Below are positions 31,531 through 42,692 of a stretch of 64,000 nt of DNA, piece by piece. Source of the DNA: Dichetophora obliterata (Eukaryota > Arthropoda > Insecta > Diptera > Sciomyzidae). Both the position numbers and the translations under genes were made by a program. Every line of letters starts with the position of its first letter. Position 1 is the first letter of the stretch. Below the pieces are notes generated by a model that made no database searches, was not told where the DNA came from, and saw only the letters and a program-made list of their open reading frames with translations. Location of the stretch: NCBI GenBank assembly GCA_963920525.1, contig OY986438.1, forward strand, positions 78,173,560 to 78,237,559. Reading direction: 5' to 3'.

Positions 31531-32830
31531 TATTCGAAGCGCCCATCTGGCAACACTGTAACTTTCCGCAGTGATGCCAAATCGACTAATGACATACCGC
31601 GTTTGAAGCGTCATTCCAAGCAAATGTTTACAATTGAACAGTACACGCCACGCGAACGCTCTAAAATTGAAATTTACATTCAACAAAACAAGTCAATAGT
31701 GAAAACTCAATGTGCTTTCAAAAAAATAAATGAAGTGAAAAGTGCGCCTTCCAAGAAAACAATTTATCGTTTGTATGAAAGATTTACAACTGGTAATACT
31801 CTTGGTAATCCAAAGAGGCCAAATAAAAAGCGACCAAGGCGATCGGATGAGAATATTGCAGCCGTACGAGCCAGTATTGAGCAGTCACCAACAACATCCC
31901 AAAATCGCCGTTCTCAGCAGCTCGACATTCCCCGATCCACTTTACAACGCATTTTACGTGTTGATTTGAATTTGTTTCCGTACAACATTCAATTGGTAAA
32001 CAAATTGTTGCCTACCAATAAGCCACGTCGATTGGAATGGGCCCAAAGAGTCATCGAAATGGCTGAAGAAGACGAGCAATTTTGGCATAAAATTATCATG
32101 AGCGATGAAGCTCATTTTCAGTTGAACGGAACGGTAAACAAACAAAATTGCCGTATTTATGCCACTGAAAATCCACAAAAGATTCAAGAGGTACCTCTTC
32201 ACGATGCAAAAGTCACTGTTTGGTGCGGCGTTTGTGCTAAAATGCTCATTGGGCCGTTCTTTTTCGAAGATGATAATGGCCACAGAGTTACTGTCAATCA
32301 GGAGCGTTATCGCGATATGATAAACAATTTTTTCATGCCAATCGTTCGTCGAAAGCGTATCAGGGACTACTGGTTTCAACAAGACGGCGCGCCACCACAC
32401 ACAAGCCGCACTACAATCGATTTTTTGAAGCAATTGTTCCCTGGCCGTTTGATGTCAAAAAATGGTGATTTCGATTGGCCGCCAAGATCACCAGATTTAA
32501 CGCCTCCAGACTTCTTTTTGTGGGGTTATTTGAAATCAAAGGTTTACGTCAACAAGCCAAAGACCCTAGAAGAGCTCAAAACCAACATCCGTCAAGAAAT
32601 AACCGCCATTCCCATCGAAATGTTGAAGAAAACCATGGAAAATGCTGCAAAACGGGCACAATATGTCGTAGAGGCCAATGGCGACCATTTACGAGACATC
32701 ATATTCAAGAAATAATGTAAGCAAATCTACTTGAACCCAATTAAATGATATTCATGACGAACAGACAAAAAATTGTGGTTTCTTTGATTTATTTAAAAAT
32801 AAAATGGGCGCTTCGAATATGGGCAACCCA
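31519..32830 (+). mobile_element. DD41D mariner (rosa-type), full-length copy
   Basis: Ends: CAGGGTAGCCCTTATTCGAA at left, preceded by TA (31517-31518), and the inverse of TGGGTTGCCCATATTCGAA at right. The length of about 1.31 kb is normal for this family. The right TA is not intact: GGGCAACCCA is followed directly by TTTTTGTG. At 34630 the same flank follows an intact TTA, suggesting three bases were lost at the right end. Confidence 0.9.
31603..32715 (+). CDS. Mariner-family DD41D transposase, apparently intact
   Basis: 370 residues without stop or frameshift. It cuts and pastes the surrounding element at TA sites. The N-terminal half (about 10-125) carries two helix-turn-helix DNA-binding units (KKTIYRLYERF; RSTLQRIL) with a basic hinge (KRPNKKRPRR, 71-80). 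The catalytic triad is D168 (IMSDEAHF), D261 (FQQDGAPPH) and D303 (LTPPDFF). The second spacing of 41 residues defines the DD41D group, first known to me from the rosa element of fruit flies. The true start may be Met8 (MFTIEQYTPRERSKI), which opens like related proteins. The 5' UTR from 31519 is short. It is the only apparently functional transposon gene in the window. Confidence 0.9.
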   Translation: MKRHSKQMFTIEQYTPRERSKIEIYIQQNKSIVKTQCAFKKINEVKSAPSKKTIYRLYERFTTGNTLGNPKRPNKKRPRRSDENIAAVRASIEQSPTTSQNRRSQQLDIPRSTLQRILRVDLNLFPYNIQLVNKLLPTNKPRRLEWAQRVIEMAEEDEQFWHKIIMSDEAHFQLNGTVNKQNCRIYATENPQKIQEVPLHDAKVTVWCGVCAKMLIGPFFFEDDNGHRVTVNQERYRDMINNFFMPIVRRKRIRDYWFQQDGAPPHTSRTTIDFLKQLFPGRLMSKNGDFDWPPRSPDLTPPDFFLWGYLKSKVYVNKPKTLEELKTNIRQEITAIPIEMLKKTMENAAKRAQYVVEANGDHLRDIIFKK

Positions 32831-32882
32831 TTTTTGTGTTACATGGAAAGTAGGCGCGGTTTGGGGCGGGTTTGTTTGTTTT
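32831..32882 (+). repeat. 52-bp repeat, copy 1
   Basis: TTTTTGTGTTACATGGAAAG onward is repeated at 34630-34682 with one mismatch (GGCGCGG versus GGCGTGG). It lies right after the mariner and before the hAT element. Confidence 0.85.
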
Positions 32883-33024
32883 CATCATTATAATTATGTT
32901 TGCATACTCTCTTCCCTCATCGTCAGATGAATCGTAATATTTATATACAGACACGGGGTTCTTAAATATTAAATTTCAAGAAGCCTTCTGGTATGTCAAA
33001 CAAGCGCGTCGGAAGCGAATTTCA

Positions 33025-33078
33025 TCTGGGGGGCAGTACAAATGGGGGGCAGTACAAATGGGGGGCAGCACAAATGGT
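33025..33078. repeat. Tandem GGGGGGCAGTACAAAT repeat in hAT subterminal region
   Basis: Three to four units of 16-17 bp near the left end of the hAT element. Subterminal repeats often bind hAT transposases. Confidence 0.75.
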
Positions 33079-33349
33079 GGTGCAAAAAAATTTCACCAAA
33101 ATTTCTTCAAAGAAACATGAATGTGAATAAACAAAGTTTTTATTTTAGTTTAAAATAAAAAAAAATATATAAAAAATATTAAAATTTCATTATTTTTAAA
33201 AGTTCTTCCAATTTCAATATTAGAGATCATTCTTTAAAGGATCTTTCATATGGTAATATGAAAATATAAGAAATAATGGTTGCTTTTATAAAGCAAGACT
33301 AGGTATATCTTTACATGGTTTAAATGCAATAAGGTACAAAAAGTTATAT

Positions 33350-33750
33350 CAATTTAAATTATTCCAAAATGTTTCTTTCTGTCCTTGCAAGAAACAAAAT
33401 CTTTCACCACCTCCATCGAATTCAATTCTTCGGTTTTATCTTTGTGAATGTGTATAAGTGCCGCATGAGTGAGTCGTTTCTGTGTCATAGTTGCTCGAAG
33501 ATACGTTTTAAGTCGTCTTAGTGCACTAAAAAAACGCTCAGATGAAGCTGCTGATGTTTGCTGAAGTTTTTCAACTTAATTTAATAGTTTTTTACAGTAT
33601 CCGAATTTTTTGCAAATTGGGATACAATGCCACTACAATTTGAAGGTGTTTGGCTAGGCAATTGCTCAGCATTTTAAGTTGCGCGTGGAGGTCGCTCCCA
33701 TCAAAGTCTTCTGCATAAAGACCTAGTTTTGTTTTTAGATTTTGTTCAGA
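33350..33750 (-). pseudogene. hAT transposase C-terminal remnant (ZMYM1-like)
   Basis: On the minus strand, TSAASSERFFSALRRLKTYL and MTQKRLTHAALIHIHKDK (about 33400-33550) are the hAT dimerisation segment, with the conserved S-x-x-x-E-R-x-F-S-x-L pattern. Further upstream, LYAEDFDGSDLHAQLKMLSN (about 33660-33720) is also in the family style. Stops interrupt the two parts (near 33585). The rest of the transposase is deleted. Not covered by any long open frame because of the stops. Confidence 0.8.
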
Positions 33751-34084
33751 AGGCACTTTTCCGTTGAAGGCTTCGATTACAATATTACAGTATTAAGCTA
33801 CATACTTAAGGGTGCTTTTAAACTGAAGTGGTGGGTTTGCAGTAGAAACTCTACATTTTGTTTTATCTTTTTGCAAACACAGAGAAAGAAAATGGTTATC
33901 CGCAAGCATGCTTATGAAGAAGAAAGAAAGAAGAGGAAAATATATAATGCAAAAATATTATCGTTGTAAAAAAAACTGATATTTTGAATAACTTTCGAAG
34001 TTTTCTTTTTAAATTGTCTGTCTAGCTAAAAAAGTGGGGGGCAACTGCCCCCTTTGCCCCGCTTCCGACGCCAATAATGTCAAA

Positions 34085-34629
34085 GCAATGACAAAATACA
34101 AGTTTAAAATCTTTTCAATAAACACTATATCACAAGAGGTGCATTACGCATATCGGGTACAAACGGCAACACTGACGCTAACACTGTCGAATTGTTTTTG
34201 TTTTATTGCATCATTATTCTCTATTCATAGCATTGAGAATCAGGAAGAGTTGCACAGTGGTGTGAACGCGGAATGAAATAGTTTTTTCGTTACAATTTTT
34301 TTTTTTGTTACAATTTTGTTATAACCCTTAAGCGTTTAAGGTGATATTAAAATTAAAACAATTGGCTGCGAACCTGCTTAAAAGAAACCTAAAGGGTAAA
34401 TAAATGCTAATATTATTTTTGACAGAGTTGTTTTGATATAGCTAAAATTAAAAAATGTTCTTCCTTATGAATTGAAATTGTATTTTGCTTACAATCTTAA
34501 AGTTAATATTAGCATTTAAAATAATTGGCTGCGAACATATCTTAAACGAACAAAAGAATAAATAAATTCGTAAACTTTTTTAAAGAGCTGTTTTACTATA
34601 TCTACAACAAAAGTATGTAGCGTTCATTA
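34085..34629. repeat. Diverged duplication with AATTGGCTGCGAAC
   Basis: AATTGGCTGCGAAC at about 34361 and 34521 starts two similar segments of roughly 110-130 bp (both followed by TTAAA, AATAAAT and a TGTTTT-A-TATA motif). A diverged tandem copy. Nothing coding. Confidence 0.5.
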
Positions 34630-34682
34630 TTTTTGTGTTACATGGAAAGTAGGCGTGGTTTGGGGCGGGTTTGTTTGTTTTC
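34630..34682 (+). repeat. 52-bp repeat, copy 2
   Basis: Matches 32831-32882 with one mismatch. Here it is preceded by CATTA, a likely picture of the empty mariner target site. Confidence 0.8.
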
Positions 34683-37555
34683 TAATTATAACTCACACGC
34701 ATAATTTTATTGGTCAATGACGAATCCTTCTATTTTATTCCTACATGAATACGAGATGGAACCACTGTGCGGTGTAATTCCATGAAAGTTCAGCAATCAT
34801 CTTATTTGTGTTAGTTCGCACTAATATAGTAACATTCACAAGCGGCCGCACTCTGATCTTGCTGAACAGGAAGGGCCGAGCGCTAAAGTATATATAAACT
34901 CTTTCAGTCAATTTGTCCAATATATTGAACATGACAGAAAGTAATTTTTAATATTATTTTGCAACGGTTTTTTTAAATTAATTTGGTTCTATAAAAAACA
35001 ATGTACCAACTTGACAAAAGTAAATTTGGAGAGATATTTGACATTAAAGTCAGTTTGATTTTGTTTTTGTCTAATTTTGTAAGAAAAACCAACCGTACAT
35101 AAATAAAATTAATGTTTTTTTTAATTTTTATGACAATAAAAAGATAATAAAATTAAGAGGATTTTTTAAATTTTAAAATTATTTTAAAATGATAATAAAA
35201 TTAAGAGTAATTAGCGCAGGTAAAAATCAAAGGTATGTTTTTTTCATATTTTTAGGACCGTTATGATAAGAGTATTAACCTAAAAAATACTATTTCGGCT
35301 TAGCCTAGCCATTGAAAGGACTTAAGAGACGTTGAAGTGAAATCGTTGAAGTGTCAGTCAGATTACTTTAAACCATTTAGATGTTCTCTATTCTAATATT
35401 AATTATAAAAACCTAAGTACTTTTTATAAAGATTGTTTTACATTACAAAAATAGTGATGAATATGGTCAGTTTTAATTATCGAAAACTAATTATCAAGTT
35501 ATTTGAATAAATTTTGAGACTTTTTAAGAGAAAAAAAACTTTTTATAAAGTGATTTTGTATGGGAGTTAGGCGTTGTTTTTACCCGCTAATTTTCGAACT
35601 TCATCTTTATTTTTAGATAGAATCTTAACTCACTACTACATGGTTTATGATCCAGCTAAAAATTTTTTGATTGATTTATACACTGAGAAAAGAAGCATAC
35701 TAAAATCAAAGAACATTTACTCAATATTAAAAAAAAAATTATTTGTTTTAGCGCAAATTTTTTTTTTTGTTTAAAATGAAAACTTTTCTTTAAAATAAAG
35801 AAATAAATTTCAAAACAAAGAAATTGTTTATTCCTTTAAAGAAAATTTCTTTCTTTTTGAAAGAATAATTTCCATTTCAAAAAAAAAATTGATAAAATAA
35901 ATTTATTTGATTTTAGTCTGAGTGTGTTATGCATTTTTAAAATCAATATAAAAAATAAAACAAATAAATTTTACTTTTGAATCCAAATTCTTAATTTTTT
36001 GAAATAAATGCGAAAAAGATGCAATAAATGAATATTGTTTAAAGAAAAAATTTCTTTAAAACTAACGAAATTTCAGATTTTAAAACAAATACATGTGTTT
36101 TTTATTTCAAAGTTGAATTTTTTTCTGAGTTTGCTTAAAATGGAATAACTAGATACACAAACAAAACTTTCTTCAAAAAAGTAGTTTCATTTCTGTCAGA
36201 AGCCATTTATGGCTGTTCGAAGGAATGCGTGATTTCATGACCTTAACATGTACAATTAAAACACAACTCCATAAACATTAAACAGCAGTCTTAAATTCTA
36301 TAAAAAAATTATATAAGTGAACTTACTTACATGTAACAAAGAAAAATTAATATTTTATTTTCTGAATTCTCCAGCCATAAAGTGATAACACGCACTAATA
36401 AAATTAACTAAGATTTTCTTAGCAGCTGTGTTAAAAGAAGAGTCGTGTCGACAGACAGACAAACAGACGGAAACGGCTAAATCGGCCCAGCTAGTGATGC
36501 TGATCAAGAATATATAGTATACTTTTCCAAACCTGACACGCCTTTTTATGGGCGTTAGAAACAGTATAAAAATAAATAAACTGAATAGCTAAAAAATGCT
36601 TTGATTATTCATACTAAATCAAGAGCGCCCTGTAAATGTATGCTACCTACAAAACTAAATGCGCCCTTGATACGCAGCATGTGCTTGAACAAAGATAAAA
36701 TGTTATTCTCTCTGCTTTCTCAGTCTCTCAAACAACGCTTCTCATAAGGTTATTTAGTATAGCTTATACTACGGAACAATGATGTTTATGTTCAAGTATA
36801 CAAACTTGAACGCAACCGAATAATGACCTTGGCAATGAATGCTACACAACATAAATGTTCAGTTCTCTCCAATCAACGCTTTACTACCTTAACGAACGAA
36901 ACGTTAGAGTTTATTTTCGTTCCCTGTTTAAAACCGAAACGCTGCTAGCTTGTGCCCATGTAGACTTGGAGCTGAATGATACGTAAGATGCGCAATGTAT
37001 TTGCATAAACCGGTGTGAAGTTAGCATCTTTTTCGCAGCATCCGGCGAATATGAAATGTCCGATCTCTGTAATCACATATGTTGACAACAGAATGCTGCT
37101 AAATTGAATGAGCTTTAAAATTTATCGGCGTATTCAAAAAGCTTTTTACTGTTTGATCAGTGCTTAAGCTATCTAAAATAAGTTTACACTATCGTCCACT
37201 AGAGTGCTGGGTAAAGACATTTATATAATGTGCACAAACTGATTCTGGTTTCTCCGTAATTTTGTTATATTCTGAATTCAAATCAAAAGGCTGCCACATA
37301 ATAAAAATAAAATGCTCAAATTGTTTTGTTAATAATAATTGCAACTAAGTCAATTCATACAAGCTTGGGTAAAAAGTATATTTTCCCCGGGTTTTAAAGT
37401 TTAAAAATTCTAGTAGATATTCAAGTATACGTATAAAATATTTAATTTTTTTCTACGTTGATTTTTGTCAGCTGCTGTATGCTTACGGTGACTATCCATA
37501 AATGAAAAGGCATAAATGTTCTGTATTGTAAGGAAAATTCTGTATTTCTTATGTA
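34683..37555. other. AT-rich non-coding stretch
   Basis: No gene recognised. About 35660-36130 is rich in A/T with repeated AAAGAAA and TTTCTTT phrases. Around 36450-36560 the phrase GACAGACAGACAAACAGACG followed by GGCTAAATCGGCCCAGCTAG and a TATATAGTATAC segment is a dispersed repeat type that I remember from fly genomes; I cannot name its family. Confidence 0.35.
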
Positions 37556-38475
37556 AAGGGTCCGCCAAATAACTTTTTTTTTTTGAAAATTCTATAAAAA
37601 AAAGCTACTAAATATTTTCTCAAATTTCTTTTTTTATTTGAAAGTACAATCCTTCCGGTTAATAATGAAAAATAATTTTATTCAAATGGCTACCTCGGCT
37701 GGCCATGCAGTAGCCTACACGATCGGTTCAATTTTTAAGCACATTATCGATTGTGTGCAGCTGTATTTCACCAATGGCTTCACGAATATTGTCCTTTAAA
37801 GCGTCAATTGTCTCTGGCTTGTCGGCGTAACACTTATCTTTGCGGGCACCCCACAAATAATAGTCCAACGGTGTCAAATCGCAGCTCCGAGGTGGCCAAA
37901 CGACATCAGCTCTGCGGCTGATAATGCGATCTTCAAAAACAGGGCGCAAAACATCGAGTGTAGCTTCGGCTGTGTGGCACGTAGCGACGTCCTGTTGAAA
38001 CCAAATGTTGCTAATATCCTCCTCTTCAATTTTTGTGAACAAAAATTCGTTCAACATGGCACGATAACGATCGCCATTGACTGTAACGGCCACTCCTTGC
38101 TCATTTTCGAAGAAAAATGGCCCAATTATGCCTCTGGACTAAAATCCGCACCAAACAGTGACTCGTTTTGGGTGCAGCGGCTTTTCAATCTATGCGTGCG
38201 GGTTTTCTGCGACAAATGCGACAATTTTGCTTGTTTACGTACCCGCCAAGATCAAAATGAGCTTCATCTGAAAAGATGATTTTTTTGGCAAAATCGGCAT
38301 CTTCTGCATCAAAGTAATGCCGCAATATTTCCCAGCGTTGTTCAAGCGTATACACAACCATATTCTTTTAGTGGAAGGATAAAACTAATTATCTTTAAAA
38401 TCAGACATGAGCTAAGTGTTACCATTCACGAAATAAGCACTAGTTGAAAAAAAAAACTTTAGATGGCGGACCCTA
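37556..38475 (-). mobile_element. Second DD41D mariner lineage, internally deleted copy
   Basis: Flanked by TA (37554-37555 and 38476-38477). The terminal inverted repeat core is AGGGTCCGCCA, followed by a T-rich inner part. It is 920 bp long, against about 1.3 kb expected. The transposase lacks its DNA-binding half. Confidence 0.85.
37728..38365 (-). pseudogene. Broken DD41D transposase of the second lineage
   Basis: On the minus strand, the start (MVVYTLEQRWEILRHYF, about 38310-38362) joins straight to the catalytic region (FAKKIIFSDEAHFDLGG), so roughly 100 residues with the helix-turn-helix units are gone. One stop and a frameshift follow at about 38100-38180. The longest frame, 38093-37728, holds QQDVATCH and LTPLDYYLWG; the spacing between the two Asp is 41 residues. 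The Gly after QQD and the Pro of SPD are changed (Val and Cys), further signs of decay. Confidence 0.85.
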
Positions 38476-38477
38476 TA

Positions 38478-40164
38478 TATCTCATCATAAAAGTTATTAA
38501 TGTTAATTAATACAAGGAATGTCTTAAGTCAATTTTAAATGTTTTTTAGTATATAAAATCAACTTCATATAGTAATTTTCTATAACAAAAATTAAAATGT
38601 TTACAAAAATTTAAGTGAAAGTATTTAACAGTAATGCTGCTTAAGAGATGGTATACCTTTTTCTGAAACAATTTCATCATGTTTATAAAAGTTTCATTAA
38701 AACCGGCAAAGAACAGGTCAGTTTTTCCTTAAACAATGAGTGCCTTCCTTATCTGTAAGAAAAAGTCACCGTCGATTTTCAAACTTTTTGGGATGGTAAG
38801 TTTTTCAAAAATCTTACTAAGCACATTTTCCTTAGTTAAAAAAACAACTTATTTTATTAATTCATTTCATTTGAGTTTGAATTAATGTTTTTTTAGTGCT
38901 CGGTTATAAAAAACTTCTATAAATTGTTAATATATTTACGGTTCAGGAAGACTGAAAAAGCTACGTTATAAACCATGGGTTTAGTCAATGGTTAGAATAG
39001 CATCGAAAAAAAATTTAAAAAGAAAGGAATAAAAGAATAACGTTAAACGTTTTCCTGAAACTGCAAAAAATTTGGTGAAATTTATATTTAAAAGGCAGAA
39101 ATTAAATTAATTTTTAAAAAGTAAAAAATTTAAGTAAACAACTAAAAGTCACAAAATTCATTTTCGCATTACATTTTTTTAATGCCAGTAGTGCACACTG
39201 TCACTGCCAGCAGTTTTTCTCTCTTTTCTGGAGAGGCTTAAAGCTGTACCGCACAAGAGTAATTATTTTTTTAACTTTGTTGTAAAATTTCAAACTAAAT
39301 TTAGAGTATTTGCGTTATCTCTCGGCGGCTGTGGAATTTTTAACCATCATTTATTCGAGTATATATATGTACGGATGCAGTAAATGTAATAAGTTTAAGA
39401 TAAGTTCCACTGAAAACTGATAAAATTAAATAAAAAAGTGTGCGTGTCAGTTTCGGACACGCCATTTCAGTTTGCTAATTTAGATCGATTAAAAAACTTA
39501 AATAACGTAAATACTAAGGTGGCCCTTAAATTCAGGTGTCTTTTTTAAAATCGATCCCTCTCAAAATATTCGAATAGATGAGAAATGATAAAATATAAAA
39601 TTTCAGATCAGTCCAAAGTGATTAAGAGGTCACTAAAATTGTGCGATTATTACTAAAGCTCGCAATTAAATTCATGTTATGCGATTACGTTAAATAACCT
39701 GGTCGTTATGAAAGTTTTTCCTAGAAGTGTACCGTTTTAAAAATTTCGAGTTTGAGTTTTTTACGAAAAACATTCCCAAAAATCTAAGAATGCAAAATTT
39801 TAAAAAAGAACATCACAGGTGGTGGTGGAATTATTTTGAGTCATTTTGTACAAACATTTAAATAAGAAAATTCGGAGTTTTAGCTGTTTAAAATAGACTT
39901 TTTTTCAATAATCCTCAAAGTACCTGCTTTAGGCACTCACTTAAAATAAATTTTAAAAAAATATTTCTGATTTATATTCAGAAAAATTATTAGGTTACAG
40001 AGATAACTGATATCTGGCAACCCTGGTTTTAGGTTAAAAAATAATAAAAACATTAAAAAAGAGATATTTTTTATTAAAGCAAGCAAACTTAACATAAATG
40101 ATAATAAAATGTAAAGTTTCGGATCCATCGAAATTGATTTAGAGGTCGCTCAAGTGGTTTGTAT
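38478..40164. other. AT-rich stretch with a diverged 500-bp direct duplication
   Basis: No gene. A segment at about 39580-39645 (AAATATAAAATTTCAGATC ... AAGAGGTCACT) resembles one at about 40095-40155 (AAATGTAAAGTTTCGGATCC ... TAGAGGTCGCT), about 515 bp apart. A 63-codon frame at 39937-40128 is chance. Confidence 0.4.
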
Positions 40165-41585
40165 CGGAGAACTGCACAAGCCTACTTGAAGTCTATTTCA
40201 ATTGCTTGCTTAAAATACAAGTTCAAGCTAGCTTGAGCTTGATAATTTTGAATCAAGTATAGCTTGTAATTGAATAAATAAGCCCACTACAGCTTGCGAC
40301 TTGCAAGTATGCTAGCTTACAAGCGAACGGCACGAAGTTTGCAGTAAAGGAAAGCTTGATGCCTTCTGCAAAAAGCTTGAAAAGCTTGAAATTGAAGGCA
40401 AGTATCCAATTAAAGCAAGTATCCCAAAAATTCAATGAGCTTGTGTAGGAAAAGCTTAATCGTATTATGACTTTTAAGAGTTCAGTGGACTGCGTTGTTG
40501 CCAGTTTTAGGGAGTAGATGGTTTCGGATCTGATTTCAGAATTTAAAATTCAAGATGGCGGATAGAGTTGCCACCTACATTTTGTTTTGTATTTTTGCGA
40601 ATTCTTATAATTTTGAAATTCTGACCACGGATTCGGATTCAGTGACCTATTTTTGGTATATCATTTTTTTGACAGCCCAGAATTCATAAGAATACAAAAA
40701 ATTAAGGTGGCAACCCTATTTACCATTATGAAATTTAAAATTCTGACTTCAGATTCGAAATCAATGACTATCTAACACTGTTAAATTATGTTTAAATTCT
40801 TTAAAATACATTTTATTAGGTGGCAACCCAATTATTTCAAAATTTTATAAGTTTGAAATTCTGACCACGGATTTGGATTCAGCGACCCATTTTTGGTTTA
40901 CCATTTTTTTTTGCCAGCCCAGAATTAATATAAATACAAAAAGTTAAGGTGGCAACCCTATCCACCATCTTGAATTTTAAAATTTTGACTTCAGATTCGA
41001 AATCAGTGACTCCCTAACACTGTTAAATTATGTTTAAAACTCTTAAAAATACATATTATTAGGTGGCAATACTGTGGTAAAAATTTAGGTGGCAACCCTA
41101 ACCTCCATCTTAAATTTTAAAACTGTGACATTATATTCGAAATCAAATCCGTTGTCAGAATTTCAAAATTACAACAATTCGCAAAAATACAAAAAGTTTA
41201 GGTGGCAACTCTATCCGACATCTTAAATTTTAAATTTTACATCAAATTCGAAATCTTCCCCTAAAACTTGCAACCACAAAGTCCACAGTATCCTTAAAAG
41301 TCCTATTACGCTTAAGCTCTCTCTACACAAGCTCATTGAATTTTTTGGATACTTGCTTTAGATTCAATTAATTGGATACTTGCGAGCTTACAAGCTTTTG
41401 CCCATCGTTTCAAGCTTTTCAAGTTTCTGCCTGAAAAAGTAAGTCCAAACAAGCCAAGCCAAGAGCAAGCATGAATATGACTTGTATCTATTTGATATTT
41501 TTGCAAGCTGGCTAAAGCTTGCTTTTTCAAGTTTGGATACATACTTGAAAAGGCTTGAACTTCAAGTAGGCTTGTGCAGTTCTCT
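40165..41585. mobile_element. Foldback-type element with 9-bp target duplication
   Basis: GGTTTGTAT occurs on both sides (40156-40164 and 41586-41594). The inverted arms are long: about 40166-40490 and 41281-41585, starting GAGAACTGCACAAGCCTAC. They are rich in CAAGCTT/AAGCTTG motifs. The middle has 242-bp tandem repeats. Long structured arms with 9-bp duplications are features of foldback elements of the Mutator-like group. No transposase inside. Confidence 0.85.
40500..41280. repeat. 242-bp tandem repeat core of the foldback element, about three units
   Basis: AAGGTGGCAACCCTAT recurs at about 40704 and 40946. GAAATTCTGACCACGGATT and TGACTTCAGATTCGAAATCA recur in step. The same units appear at 63714-64000. 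Confidence 0.85.
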
Positions 41586-41746
41586 GGTTTGTATATATTC
41601 GTATACGTTCAGTTAGGCTGACGAGAGAATGGAACTGAATATACGACTTGTGTTGCCCCCCACTTTACGATCATTCCAATATCTTTATATTGTTCGCTCT
41701 TTTAGATCACTAACAAAAACAACAATATTTCCGTGTTTGTTGTTAT

Positions 41747-42692
41747 CAGCGTTACCGGACTTTTTTTTTTTAAAAACTGTAAATTAAAAAAAAACTGTAT
41801 TTCCAACAAAAAAACTATAACCCTAAAAAATCAAGTTTTATTTGACTAATTATTGACTTATTTATTTATTAAAATGAAAATTATAAAAACAATTCATTAC
41901 CAAAAACATAAACAATAACATAAGCAGTTACAAAAAACCTAAAATAACATTTGTACTTTTGAAGTTATAATCTTACAACATTTTTCAGTATTTTTCTGTG
42001 ACATGCTGCTTTATTTGGACAATTGAAAGGGTTTCATATAAAACATTTCAAATGAAATGCCAAAACAAGGCATCCTATTTTTTTATCTGATATTGCGAAT
42101 GAGAACACCTTATTATAATTACACCATGCTTTTGAATAAATCACATTTTTTTTAAAATTTGATTTCAATAATTTTTGTAAATTTACTTGTCAATTTTGTT
42201 GTGCATTGGTTTGATTTATCATATTGAATACAATTTTATGCATTCTTTTTTAAGAGATCTTATGTTCTTAGAAAACCACAAAGTGCGGGAATTTACCGAC
42301 TTATTTCTAAGTTTTGTTTTATTAATACGAGTTATGGAAAATATTCTTTCTATTTATTTAAATTTAAATCACTAAAATTAATTTGACGTAATTCTCATCA
42401 TTCAACATAAGCTTTTTCAACAATGCTTACAACATTAGTCAAATGTCGACTCAACTGCAATATAGATGGGTGATAAGTATATAAAACTTAGTTGGAGACA
42501 GAAATTCCACATCTTATAAAATGCATTTTAAAATTCATCGTTTATAACATAGCCAACATAAAATTTTACGTTTTGTTCTCTTAAGTTGATTTTCTCAGAT
42601 TGTGGTTAGTTGTAAGTTAAATATTTTTATTTTCCTTTATAAAATCTGAAAAACTGTAATTTTCAGTTGAAACTGTGAATATGGCAACGCTG
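41747..42692 (-). mobile_element. hAT-derived non-autonomous element (copy A)
   Basis: Ends: CAGCGTTACC at left, inverse of CAGCGTTGCC at right. The 8-bp flanks GTTGTTAT and GTTGTAGT agree at six positions, read as a worn target duplication. It shares its type of ends, size (946 bp) and protein remnant with 54303-55290. Confidence 0.75.
42232..42351 (-). pseudogene. hAT dimerisation remnant (copy A)
   Basis: The minus strand reads ERIFSITRINKTKLRNKS, aligning with ERTFSQININKTKVHKR in the element at 54303-55290. Only the end of the transposase is left and it is followed by a stop. Function lost. Confidence 0.65.

Larger units (their letters stand above)
33001..34076 (-). mobile_element. hAT element, decayed, with 8-bp target duplication
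   Basis: ATGTCAAA flanks both sides (32993-33000 and 34077-34084). The terminal repeats share GCGTCGGAAGCG, imperfectly extended outward, with G-rich subterminal blocks. Inside are remnants of a transposase on the minus strand. The ends resemble hAT elements whose proteins have ZMYM1-like (DUF4371) sequence. Confidence 0.85.

Noticed and set aside
35600..36130. Possible inverted-repeat element
   Set aside because: The A/T-rich AAAGAAA/TTTCTTT words give many weak pairings but no defined ends or duplication.
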